Source: Pohlia nutans (Eukaryota; Streptophyta; Bryopsida; Bryales; Mniaceae). Taken from it: DNA of 64,000 nucleotides. The translations under genes were made by a program, and so were the position numbers. The stretch spans positions 4,997,650 to 5,061,649 of the forward strand of contig CM040104.1 in the NCBI GenBank assembly GCA_022496805.1, read 5' to 3'. The notes below the pieces were generated by a model. It was not told where the DNA came from, made no database searches, and was given only the letters and a program-made list of their open reading frames with translations. How positions within the stretch are numbered: position 1 is the stretch's first letter; each line of letters starts with the position of its first letter. Below are positions 9,201 to 19,849 of the stretch, piece by piece.

Positions 9201-11998
9201 ATTGTAATTTTCACAAAATCATTACCGTACCAGGAAGGCAGGGTCGGCACTTTTGTGTCGAATAATTAATTAAAGTTCAAAAAGTGGAGGTCGGCACTTT
9301 CAAAAACATTTATTAAAAATTCGGCTATTAATAACTAACATTGAATTTTACTAGCGGCTAATCGTTTTCTTTTGTTTTTTGTCTACGATTTTTGTTGACT
9401 TCATTTTTGTTGATTTCGACAAAATACTTGATAAATTTATTTATTTTTTCGGCATTTTTTTGGGGAATTATTTTCTGCCGATCCTGCCTTCCTGGTACGG
9501 TAATTGAACTTGTCATTTTAAAACCATGAATCCTTGATCTTTTAGAGGTTAAAACCATGAATGGTTAATACTTACTATTAACTTTCAAACGTTTTTGAAA
9601 TTGTAGGGTGCAGTGTCGGCCTTGCACATGGTTCATTGCCTTCACATGGCTGGGGTCCCAAAAGGCTTGGTTGCTGCAATCACAGGAAAAGGTTCTGAGA
9701 TTGGAGATTTGCTCACTATGCACCCGGGTATCAATTGCATCAGGTACTCCCTCAGCATTGAGTGGATTCTAATTATTATTGTGCAGAGTCAGATTTGAAT
9801 TCTAATAATATTATATTATATTATATTATTATTTATAATATTTTTGTTCCAAAATAAAAAAGCACATGGGAGGTTTGATTTAACGTAGTAGGTTATGATG
9901 TGGGAATCAATGATCAGTTTCACAGGAGGTGACACTGGCATTGGAATCTCGAGGAAAGCGGGGATGATTCCACTTCAGATGGAGCTTGGAGGCAAGGATT
10001 GCTGCATTGTCCTTGAAGATGCTGATTTGGAACTGGCTGCTAACAACGTCATCAAGGGCGGATTCTCCTACAGGTTTGTGGATAGATAGATAGAAACTCC
10101 GAACCTCTTTTGAGGCTGGTGTGAATAAAGTGTCTGTTCGTAATGACAATGACCTAGTGCCCACCGGACAAAAGGCCATTGATGCAAAACTACTCTCCTC
10201 TTGAACGTTCAGATCTGTAATTTTTGGTTGATGAAAAGTCTCAGAAGGGTGATGGAGAGTGACACAATTGCCTTGAAACTTGGACTTAGCATTAATGGTT
10301 TGTGACTTTGGCAGCGGGCAACGATGCACGGCCGTGAAGGTGATATGTGTGATGGAGTCAGTCGCAGAAGAGCTGGTGCAGAAGATAAATGAGAAGATAG
10401 CAAAGCTGAAAGTGGGAATGCCTGAAGACAACTGCGATATCACTCCCGTTGTGAGCCAGTCCTCTGCGAATTTCATCCAGGGTCTTGCGGAGGATGCTCA
10501 GTCAAAAGGAGCTAAATTCCATCAGGTATCAGTTCAGGCTGCATCTCCTGGGGTCACCTCACTATAAGAAAACTTGGTAAAAAAAAACTGCACAAGTTTG
10601 TCATGTGCAATTTTTTAGACCACTTTGGACTTCACATGTGCAGAATCTTTATTTGCTCAGTACGAGTGTACTTTTTGGAACTAGGAGGCGTATAATATAC
10701 CGTTGGAAAGGTTACACTGAAAGTTGGTTTTTGATATGCAGGAGTGGAAGAGAGAAAACAACTTGATTTGGCCCATCCTCATTGACCACGTGTCACCTGA
10801 TATGAGGATTGCGTGGGAGGAGCCCTTTGGACCCATCATCCCCGTCCTCCGAATCAAGACCGTGGAGGAAGGCATTCATCACTGCAATGCTAACAACTTC
10901 GCCCTTCAGGTACCTATGACCTCTCATTCCAGCATTAGTCTCTGAAAAGTTCACATGCTCATACAAAAAACAGGACATTCAACAAACATTGTTGTACACG
11001 GTTTTTAATGAAATGAATGAATTAGTCATTATGAGATGTGGATAACAAACCATTGTTCAAGGTTTCACTGTAGAAAGATGCCACACTAATTCAACACTAC
11101 TACAAACTTCAAGCCATTTCTTTTGGTAAATTCGAAGTGGCTGCACAGTGATGGTCTGCTATGGCCAAAAATAGTGTGATTTTTGAGAAATATCTTTTTG
11201 GTAAGAAAAAAACATTGGAAAATTACAAAAATTAGAGGGTGTTACAGGCACCATGGCTGCAACTATATACATGGTGTTAAAAACAGAATTTTTAGCACAC
11301 ATAAAATGAGTTAGACATAAGTCACACTATGTGAGACGCGTAAAAGTGGTACCCATATCATGCCATTCCCTTGTGAACCTTCCTCCAGTTGTTGTGTCCA
11401 ACTAAAGTAGCAACACCTAATTGCCATAGCGTAAACTCTTACATGATAAGTACACATTGATTTTGAGAATCTACACTAGCTTAACATCATAACTCATGTT
11501 GCGTTTAAGTCATTATTTTACCAATAATAGCCTTGAACTCTTATAGCTTTTGCATGCGATATATAAATAACCCACACTTTGGTGCATTGGTAACAACAAT
11601 TCCTTTCATTATTGCTGACAACAATCGATAAAAAAATTGGTCAATCTGATAACATGAACTTTATATAATGCTTAGAGTGTTCCTTTTAGTTGTCAGTAGT
11701 TACCTTATGATCCATTAATTGTTGAGAACGATCCTCACAATGAATGAATGTGCTATGGATGTTGCAGGGTTGTGTGTTCACCCGAGACATCAACAAGGCC
11801 ATCTTGATCAGCAATGCAATGGAGAGCGGAACGATTCAAATCAACGCAGCACCTGCACGAGGACCCGACCACTTTCCCTTCCAGGGCTTGCGAGACAGCG
11901 GCATCGGCTCGCAAGGCGTCACCAATAGTATCCACATGATGACCAAGACCAAGAGCACCGTCATCAATTTGCCCACTGAGTCCTACACCATGGGCTAG
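6261..11998 (+). CDS. GAPN: NADP-dependent non-phosphorylating glyceraldehyde-3-phosphate dehydrogenase (ALDH11 family)
   Basis: Cytosolic enzyme oxidising glyceraldehyde-3-phosphate straight to 3-phosphoglycerate with NADP+, by-passing phosphorylation and giving NADPH. Nine coding exons join in phase: 6261-6405, 6951-7144, 7510-7638, 8726-8845, 9607-9743, 9918-10073, 10315-10525, 10742-10909 and 11768-11998, giving 496 aa, the length known for plant GAPN. ALDH landmarks are all present: catalytic Asn169 in PPFNYP, Glu264 in MELGGKD, nucleophile Cys298 in SGQRCTAVK, then EEPFGP and the C-terminal [10 protein letters not shown]. The ATG is followed by [10 protein letters not shown], typical of the family, with no transit peptide. 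All introns are GT..AG, and several carry MITEs. The reading frame is intact, so it is probably functional. Confidence 0.96.
6570..6750. repeat. Repeat in GAPN intron 1, also at 47265-47455
   Basis: The block containing CCTTTCCTTCATGCACTCT and TAGCTACTAATGAAGT recurs in direct orientation upstream of the AsmA-like gene. Both copies are non-coding. The element type is unknown. Confidence 0.6.
7675..7794. mobile_element. CACTA-type hairpin MITE, 120 bp, in GAPN intron 3
   Basis: The element begins CACTAGTAGAAAAGG and ends CCTTTTCTACTGGTG. The arms continue as inverted repeats for about 40 bp, so the whole unit folds into a hairpin. TGT flanks both ends (7672-7674, 7795-7797), a 3-bp target duplication. 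CACTA-starting ends with a 3-bp duplication are the signature of the CACTA (En/Spm) superfamily. It lies only 36 bp downstream of the exon 3 donor. Confidence 0.75.
8860..9034. repeat. Truncated copy of the CCCCTAAAGGAC element in GAPN intron 4
   Basis: Begins within ~15 bp of the exon 4 donor and matches the interior of the adjoining full element at 9039-9548 (shared GGGCCTCATG, CTTCCTTTTGTTT and CATGCAATGTT blocks). It ends at the TTAA that also forms the left flank of that element, so the two are in tandem. Confidence 0.6.
9039..9548. mobile_element. TTAA-flanked piggyBac-like element carrying a nested MITE (GAPN intron 4)
   Basis: Bounded by TTAA on both sides (9035-9038 and 9549-9552). 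It starts CCCCTATAGGACC and ends with the near-complement of that sequence. About 230 bp of this family sequence is split by the TA-flanked 276-bp MITE at 9225-9500, which therefore inserted later. Confidence 0.65.
9225..9500. mobile_element. TA-flanked MITE, 276 bp, copy 1
   Basis: Perfect terminal inverted repeats start CCGTACCAGGAAGGCAGG, and TA lies outside each end (9223-9224, 9501-9502). A second copy of identical length is at 45926-46201. A TA duplication points to the Tc1/mariner group, but the termini do not match the usual Stowaway consensus. The open frames read across it are not genes. Confidence 0.8.
10078..10141 (-). mobile_element. Short retroelement-like repeat in GAPN intron 6
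   Basis: Read on the minus strand it runs ACGAACAGACACTTTATTCA... to GGAGTTTC followed by a TATC repeat tail. The same unit occurs at 35800-35859 and 45511-45588. It lies within 5 bp of the exon 6 donor. The simple-repeat 3' tail resembles the end of a non-LTR retroelement. Confidence 0.55.
11238..11480. repeat. Repeat in GAPN intron 8, also at 21088-21290
   Basis: Long direct match with 21088-21290, including CATAAAATGAGTTAGACATA and GTACACATTGATTTTGAGAA. Just upstream (about 10985-11090) is a single unit of the repeat that is tandemly arrayed in peroxidase intron 1. No coding capacity is seen. Confidence 0.65.
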
Positions 11999-14112
11999 AT
12001 CCAAGGTTGTCTTACTCGACCACTAGACAAACTTCAGTGTCGAACACAATGTCGAAGACGTCTAGTAGACTTCCCCATCTGTCAAACAAGCATGTTATTA
12101 TAATAAGCCAAAAAAATTTGAGAATATTTCATCCAAGTTGTCTAACATATCTGACACTATTCTAATTAGACAATCGACATCAAGTTGGAAAATAGTGTCA
12201 GAGGTGACAACCCTGGCTAGATCACTTGAAGCAGAGTTTTGTTTCTTAACACATTCAAACTCAACTATTGCCAAGTTCATAGATTTGCTGGCTGAAGAAT
12301 AGAACAAACTTGAGCAATAGGTTCCTATTAGAATACCGTAGAATTGGATGTTGATGAAAAACTCCATGTTGAAACCTGTTACAAATTAAACTTACAAAGA
12401 GAGAATAAAGACCTTGCTATCTTTACCCTTTAGGTTTTGATAGTCGAACTACCCTCAATTATACACTCCTTGTTCATGATGGTCTTTGGGTCAACGTTAT
12501 GATTATTGATTATTATTATTATTATTACTAAGAAAATAATGCTGACTAATTCTTTCCTTGTCCTCTTCGGTGCAATTGAACGTCAAGTCTCGTTGATCTT
12601 CATGGGTGTAATTTAATGTTGATGGAGCCATGGTCTTAATTCTTGTCTTAAGTTACTGTCGAAGGGCTAGGGTGCAGCTTAGGTCACAATCATGCATTGG
12701 GGGACTAATGCAAAGGGCTCCCTATTTCACCAAAAATGTTCACCAAAATGTCTTCAATTTTACCAAAGAATTATGTCTTTGATGGAATTGAACACTTTTT
12801 GGTGGTCATTTTTGGTGAAATAGGGAGCCCTTTGCATTAGTGGGGAGAATATAAATATTTGCTCAATGAGTGTTGTTACAAGTATATGACTCAAATAGCC
12901 AAAAAAACTAATCCGTAATGACTGACATTAGTCATTATGGACTAGTTTGAGTTAGTTTGTTATCATAGAATTCCACATTTCTTCTAATGATCTTATGATG
13001 ATAGTATCTTGATTTTCTTTTCACTGTGCTATAACCCTCAAAGGACGAATTAATTATAGTACCATCAAGCACCAATGAATGAATACATGGGTGAAAATTG
13101 GAAAAGTCTCATGCAGTGAAAAGTTTTCATCATCCATTGGTCAATAACCAACCTCAGGGGTTTTTCATATTCCCTATGTTTCGTAATAAGAGTCCAAATA
13201 TATTGGCGTATATTTGGCATTTGATGTAAATAAAAAGTTCCAAATTGAGACCTCAATAGCCCATTAAAACTATGTCAACATGAATTTTAACTTTACTATT
13301 GATTTTAGACCCATTGGAGATGTAGAACCATTTCAAATACAATGAAATACTGACGTATAATATTAGTCGGAATGGGCTACGTTTTTCATCCCTTTCTATC
13401 GAGACACAAGTTTCCGAAAGTTGCCATTGCGTTTCATTCATTTCAACATGGGCTCTATTTTCGTCTTAAATCTCCAATTTTTCTCTTGGGGAAGTCACTT
13501 AGTGTAAATTTTGGGTACATATGAGCGAACAAAGGGTATCTAATGGGGGGCTATGAAATAATTGGAATATTCTACTATTTATAGTATATTTAGGGTATAT
13601 TGTATGTATTCTAGGAATATTCCTAAAATATTTCCAAATTGGTTTTAAAACACCCTATATTCTAAATTCTTGACAGTGCTTTCCCCGGGATATTTTTACA
13701 ACATTCTTTGAGCAAAATCTATGTGGTGCATGACAAATTCAACAGTATTAGTAGAAAAGAAATGAATAGACACTAAGGAATAATGATAGAGAGTGGTGCA
13801 CAAGACACATATTGACACCAAGCTAGTACCAATATGAGCCTTGGGCACCACTATTTCTCGGTGCCCAAAGACCACCCTTCTTACTAGTTCAAGTTCATGT
13901 CAAAATGTAAAAGGCAATGTACCAAACTCCACCTTTGTTGCAAGTCAAGATCTCTACCACTTCAATATTATGTTCAATAGAGATTCTATCTTTATAAAAA
14001 AAAACCCTAAAAAAGTTGAATGATCAATACGTTCATAAAAATTTCCCATTGTAGGTCTACTTGGGTCCAAATTAGCTTTGTGGCTTTCTAACAAGAAGAG
14101 CTACAACCTTAT
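11999..14112. other. Intergenic region downstream of GAPN
   Basis: Contains the 3' flank of GAPN, a short ATT microsatellite near 12510, the foldback MITE at 12704-12841 and otherwise AT-rich DNA without a recognisable gene. Short open frames here carry no domain signal. Confidence 0.55.
12704..12841. mobile_element. Foldback MITE, ~138 bp
   Basis: The left arm ACTAATGCAAAGGGCTCCCT and its complement at the right end bound a unit whose arms pair for about 50 bp around a short loop near 12770. No clear target duplication was found. The unit is a transcribable hairpin but has no evident miRNA-like asymmetry. Confidence 0.7.
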
Positions 14113-14338
14113 CCCCTAAAAGACCTAGGATTTATGATTTTAAAACGACAATGCAATCAATCATTTTACCAAAAATATATTTCAAATGCAACCAAGTTTT
14201 ATAGCACCAAAATTAGTGAAGAACATTACATGTGTGGGTTAAAAATAAAATAAATTTGATTAAAATTTTCTAAATAAAACCTGTTCAAAACTGCTAAAAA
14301 AAATCATGGAGTCCGATTTGGGTTTCTTAGTCCTTTAA
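14113..14338. mobile_element. TTAA-type element, CCCCTAAAGGAC family, inverted degenerate copy
   Basis: Reverse-complement relative of 4577-4805: it starts CCCCTAAAAGACC and its right end reads GGGTTTCTTAGTCCTTTAAT. The flanking TTAA is not preserved. Together with the 16-17 kb blocks it forms part of the inverted paralogy with 2.7-4.9 kb. Confidence 0.55.
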
Positions 14339-14539
14339 TCCCTAAACACCTACAAAGACACATTGTGTCCAAGAATAGTTTTATTACTTTAGTAACTTAT
14401 TTGGATTTCATAATTTTGACTCATGTTAACTAAAGAATTGTAGATGTCCATTACAAGAACACAAAAATCTTTCAAGATGTGCAATTACGTTGATTGATCC
14501 ACTAAGAAAAAATTAAATCGTCATAGCAGGTGAACTTAA

Positions 14540-15110
14540 GACATGGTAGTTAGGGAGGTTGATGACTTGGATACCGGCCCTTCCTGGTTTGTGCGTATTG
14601 TCAACATCATTGTAGGATCCATATCTCTGGAAACCCTTACAGCGGCTTTGATCTTTCTTCCATTGAACGTTGGTGCATCATCAAGGGTACTATTTCGTTT
14701 CTCTCTTTTCAATCATGCAAATACATGAGCTTCATCTTGCGATTTGCGAAAGTCCAAAAATCTAAAATCTCTATAGAGTTTAGGGTGAGAAATAGACTAT
14801 TATCGCTTTTGGGTTGTGTTGTAGAAGTGGGAAGGGCCATCACACAATTGCACCGCTGCTCCAAATTTCAAGCTCATTCCTCAACCTCAACAATTCAAAC
14901 CCTGAACGATTCAAAATGCCTACAATTCGGGAGCCACATCTCAAGAATCTGACTCTGGTCAAAAACAAAAACATGCCTCGAGGTTTGTGCGCTGAGTTAT
15001 TCCTGGGTAAATCCACGCAGGTGTTTCTATCTGTACAAAGCGAATGGCACTGGGTTTCTAAGTCTGTCTTCAGAAAACAACAATATGAGTGTCTTTTTTG
15101 AGTTTTGGGG
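14540..15110 (+). other. Unrecognised less AT-rich stretch, possible gene fragment
   Basis: Base composition rises here. A short frame starts at an ATG near 14543 and a second near 14916, but neither extends beyond ~100 codons nor shows a family motif. A donor-like GTTTGTG follows the second frame near 14981. It could be a gene relic, a first exon or a captured fragment. No function can be assigned. Confidence 0.25.
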
Positions 15111-16019
15111 TTTCTAGCATTCTTACCTCTTTAATATCAATCTCTGTAATATTACATGCTTTGTTTTCCCTCTAACCCTAGGAAATGGACTCATTCACAT
15201 TGTACACACTTTGTTGTTCTAAAAGAAGTTGTGATAATAAGAAGCTGACAAGTGTGGAAAGGGTTGGCCAACTAGCTTTAGTGACTTCTTGATCTCACTT
15301 TTACATGCAACACTATTGATTGTTTCATTATTAGAGAACTTTGTATAATCATGTGCATATTAGATGCCTAGACTGTAATAATAAACCGGATTGGTGTATG
15401 CATCAGATTGGTGAATAGCGGTAATTAGGGTTGTGTGAATCCATTTTCATGTGGTACAAGGATTGGTGGTGGATCTTCTTGTGTAGTAAGGTCAAGACCT
15501 AGTTCAACAACAAATTGTACAATTACAGTGTGAAGTTGTCGGGTTTGTTTATCGTCATGTATGTTGTTTGTTTAGGGTTTAGATGTCATCAGAATAGGTT
15601 ATTTTTGTCTCTTCCTGTGATTTGCACTTGGTGACACTGTGAAAAAACGATGCTAAAAGCGAGGCGCTGATATATATAACTGGTTGGTCCGGTTGTCTCC
15701 AATAACTGCCTAAAAGACTTGTTATTTTGAATTCCAACAAGTTATGTTGTATGCCTCAAGTGTTACGTATATGATTTTCATACATGTTTATTGTGTATCA
15801 GCAAGCTATCATTCCCCCAAAATTTCACATCCCCCAGATGAAATTTGAATTTTACATAAATCCGCAACAAAGTGACTTGTTGCAAACCCACAAAAATAAC
15901 AAAAAACGGTATGCATTTGATCATCATAATCTTTACCTCATAACCTTTCAATAGCAACAATCTCCCGGCTTCCCCTTCTTACACAACCACGCCATTGAAA
16001 ATGGCCATGGTCGTTTAGG
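15111..16019. other. No gene recognised
   Basis: AT-rich intergenic sequence. I see no domain-bearing frame and no element with clear ends. Confidence 0.5.
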
Positions 16020-17020
16020 GGTTAAGGGTTAAAACAATCAAAGTTCAAAACAAGGGCTTCCCTATAATTTGTTTTTCCAGCCACATACATACATCATTCA
16101 CTTCTCAACTTGTAGCTTTGCCAATATCGAGACATTACATTGATTATCCCATTTAGTGTGAGTATCTCATTTAGTGTGAGTATCCCATTTAGTGTGATTA
16201 TCCCATTTAGTGTGATTATCCCATTTAGTGTGTGATACTAATTCCCAAGGCACGCATCATTTTACAAAATCTGAAAATTAGTGAAGGCTAATTTTTTTTA
16301 ATCAGTGGCTAAAATCTTCAAATCACGCTAATTTGTCATCATAATGATATTTAGTATCACCTCCATTAATTTCCCACACGCACTATAAACCCACCCTCAC
16401 TAAATGGGATACTTAATGTAGCTACCATATGTAACTATGCTGATTTCACTTTGAGATTCTTTAAGTATAATCTAGTCTGCCTCAAACATTCCCAACCTCA
16501 AAGGTTAGCTTTACATTTCTATATAACTATGTGTGAAACTACATAAACTATAAGGCATAGTGACTTACATTGTGAACTCCTAGGATCCATTTTATAACAG
16601 AGCCTTGCAACAATCATACATGAACAAATCCAAAGTTGTGAGCGTAAAAACATAAGTATACAAAGTATACATAAGTATAAGTAAATCGAAACGATTTATT
16701 TCAAGTCACAACCATTTCAACAATTTTTGCTTGTACTTAATTTGGATACATATATATTCTAGTCTAGAATTTTTAGTTAATGCATAATAATGACCAATGG
16801 ATACGATACCATACAATGAACATAATCCATCCAATTGTAAATCTTTTAAGAACTTGACATGTTCATAACATTCTTCAATAAACCATTTGGAACCCATTGC
16901 ATAAAAGAAAAATGATCTTCCATAATATCAATTGTGCCGCTTCCCACTCCCTTTGTCTTAGTGAAGCAAACAAGTGTGTATGAATTATGATACATCACTC
17001 CTTTAGTGGCAATGAACACG
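16020..17020. repeat. Inverted paralogue of 2738-4560, with unoccupied insertion sites
   Basis: Matches the reverse complement of 2738-4560 in several blocks. It lacks the elements found at 2915-3273 and 3324-3688, and carries a single TTAA at 16777-16780 where the second one would be. Confidence 0.65.
16143..16232. repeat. Tandem repeat, 18-bp unit, about 5 copies
   Basis: The unit ATCCCATTTAGTGTGATT (with GT/TT variants) repeats about five times. The corresponding place in the inverted paralogue (near 4165) has essentially one unit, so the array expanded here. Confidence 0.8.
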
Positions 17021-18100
17021 ACTTGCTAACAATTTTACAATCAAGCAATTAATATTTACAATTAAACATACATAAAAACAAAGGAACTCACGACTAGCTC
17101 TACATGTGATAACACAATAGACAAAAACCTTTGGCAAAAAACCCCAAAAGACATGAGCTAAGATCTCTTCCTCCCGACCATAGAAGAGAGACAAAACATG
17201 TACAACCATATCCTCAAACTCCCTCAATTCACATATGACATGTACATCAACTAATGCATATGCTCATTGTAAAAGGCTTCTTCTTTGAAGTCACCTTTTT
17301 CAGGCTTGACTAGGCTCAAAGGTTCATTTTCTTATCTACACTAAATTTTGACTAAGCCTCTTTTTGACAATATTCCTTCAACTCTTTCTCAAATCAAGTG
17401 CCATATCTTAGCTCAACCATGGTTTGTTACAGTTCCAAAAGTCTTCATTGTGTTACATGACTTACATCCCTTTTCTTTGAGACACCGTACACACATATAA
17501 TTTTATACATGACTAACTCCAAGAATCACATCTCTTTCAATCAAGGTTTGGTCGCCATTACAAAACTCTCCGCCCTCTAGTGACCAATTAAACTTCCAAC
17601 CAACATAACTTTTAACTCACTTGTTAAAATCTCAAGTGCGGATCCGTTTTCGTAATCTACTTCTAGAATCTTTAAACTAGTCTTTTGCAAGACCCGAGCC
17701 GTCACTTCTAGGGTCCCCATTGCTCACCACGGTGCTCAAGCATTGTTCCTTTGAAAAGGTTGAATGATTGTGACAACATCCTTTATAAATCAGGAAAAGT
17801 TGAATATAGATTTTTCTTGTTGTCTTATACAAATAAAAGAAAAATAATAGCGACATGAATAAGACCGTACAAGAACATGTCATGAGATAGAGCTTGAAGG
17901 TACAAGAACATGTCATGAGATAGAGCTTGAAAGTTATTACAGGTAAAATGAAGACATTCCAAATGCTAAAATCCACCATTTTCAATGGTATTATCACGAT
18001 GCCACTATAAAATGTGACGTAATGCATGTTATAACATCTATTCTCCCTCAACTTCAAAAGGGACATTGGCAATTAAGACACTGAGCACACGTGTTATCAC
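17021..18100. repeat. Truncated relative of the 343-2737 TIR element
   Basis: Its left end (17025-17400) matches 343-700 and its right part (17580-18095) matches 2100-2590, both in direct orientation. The right terminal repeat is missing, the central ~1.2 kb is absent, and a 33-bp segment near 17870-17925 is duplicated. No gene is seen. Confidence 0.6.
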
Positions 18101-18541
18101 AATCGATTGACTTATAGTAGGACTTATAGTAGTCAACGCATGCAATACTAATTACGAAAATTAACCCCAAAATTTTGATTTTGTTTCTCATTGGCATAGT
18201 TATACAATTGAATTGAAACCTTCCAAGGACAATAGACCTACTACATTGTATATTAAATAAAATATGCTCATACCTTGACACGATCGTTTGTCCCAAAAAT
18301 CACATGTTTTCGTAAAAATATGGAGAGATCTTACAGATGAATTGATTGATATATATATATATATATATATACTCCCTTAATTAGTCTCTACTAGCTGTAA
18401 CAATATATATATATCTTTCCACTTATGGAAGTTGTACTAGCTTCATATATTATTATGTATCACATGTAATCCAAATAGTTATTGCATGAAAGATAGACAC
18501 CCAACCTTCTTGAGGGCTAGATGTAAGAACTCAAGGTGGAT

Positions 18542-19684
18542 CTAACCATAGCACTCCGTGTTAGCTTTGGCAGCGGCTGCCATAGTCTTCCACACTGTCA
18601 CAACAACGTCTCGGACTTGCACGGGAGGGACGTCCTCATCGCCGACCGTCACGTAGGTGGCGATCCACACAATGTTGGTGGTCCCCTCGCTAGATCCAGC
18701 CTTGAGCTCCATGGTGGCGGCAAAGTACTTGTAGCGAGGATCACCTTTGAGCACCGTATAGCCCATCTTCTTGCCCTCCATGTCGATGAAATCCATGCGC
18801 TCCGTCACACCCCCTGCAAACTGAATTGCTGCACAACCATTCAAACATACACATCCAATGAGAATTGGATTGGTTACACAAATCAATCATCAATGAAAGA
18901 GCACCTACAATAGAATTCTTGTAAATAATTACTAGGTCCAAACTTGACGAGACGGATGGTGCCAGGCCCGCCGTGACCCTCAATTATGGTAGACGACTTG
19001 AAGTGTTGCGGTAAGTCTTTCAACAAAATCTTGTCCACGTGCTTGCACACCTTCCACACGACGTCCAAGAACACGTCTAGTGTCTCCGTGTGCATAAACG
19101 TCCTTTTATCGTCGACCACCTTCTCCAGGACTTTGAACACTAGTTCTATGATGGCCTGTACATCGTCCGGAGGACCAACGTCGCCAATTGGAGTCAACTT
19201 GGCAGTCCAAATAGCCTCAGTTTGAGTGTCGGCTCTAGCCTCGAAGTGAATCTCGGTGCTAAAGGTACTATAGCGTACATCGCCTTCTAAAAGCGTATAC
19301 CCCATCGTCTTAGTGGTGTCGTCAATCTTGTCAATGCGCTCCAACCAAAAAACCGCATGCGGATTCTCTACAACAAAGTCAACCGAAAAAGCACATCAAT
19401 CCTTTCGATCACCTAAAAGCAATGAACGAAAAACAAAAAACAAAAAAAAAAAAACACATAGATCGGCATAACAACAAAATTATTAAATATGTCACTACAT
19501 AGTTACCTGGATTCATGGTGACAAAACGAATGCTTCCAGGCTCACCGTGGCCATTAAGAAACACAGAGTTGGAAAAATATTGCGGTAAAAGGCTGACAAA
19601 GATGTTGTCCATGTGTTTGCAGACCTCCCAAATCTCATCAACCGGGGCTTTGAGCACTAAGGTGTAAGAAAGTGTGTGCGACAT
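18542..19684 (-). CDS. Two-domain PR-10/Bet v 1-like protein (copy 1)
   Basis: Minus-strand exons 19684-19507, 19367-18933 and 18828-18542 give 299 aa and end in TAG. Both halves are Bet v 1/START-like: each begins with the helix-type segment around DEIWEVCKHMDNI or DVVWKVCKHVDKI and carries the glycine-rich loop (GHGEPGSIRF; GHGGPGTIRLV). In PR-10 proteins this fold forms a cavity for hydrophobic ligands; the ligand here is unknown. There is no signal peptide, so it is probably cytosolic. Exon lengths (178, 435, 287) equal those of the copy at 60122-61602. The exon 2 start (19367) is the one that keeps the frame, and it gives a few extra residues unlike the other copy, with residues ENPH in place of A. 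Intact and probably functional. Confidence 0.88.
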
Positions 19685-19801
19685 GGCTACAAAGCGAGCG
19701 AGGTGAGGAAGTGCACAAGAGAAGAGAGGACGTGAGAGATGGAGTGACTAGAAAAGTAGCGAGGGAATGATTGTGTGGGATGGTGAGGTCTTCCACCTCT
19801 A

Positions 19802-19807
19802 CTTATA
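19802..19807 (-). promoter_or_regulatory. Putative TATA box of Bet v 1-like copy 1
   Basis: TATAAG read on the minus strand, about 120 bp upstream of the ATG at 19684. The distance suits a short leader. Based on motif and position only. Confidence 0.45.
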
Positions 19808-19849
19808 CCCATCTAAAGAGCTTCAACCGAATCGGAATGAAGCTTCACT

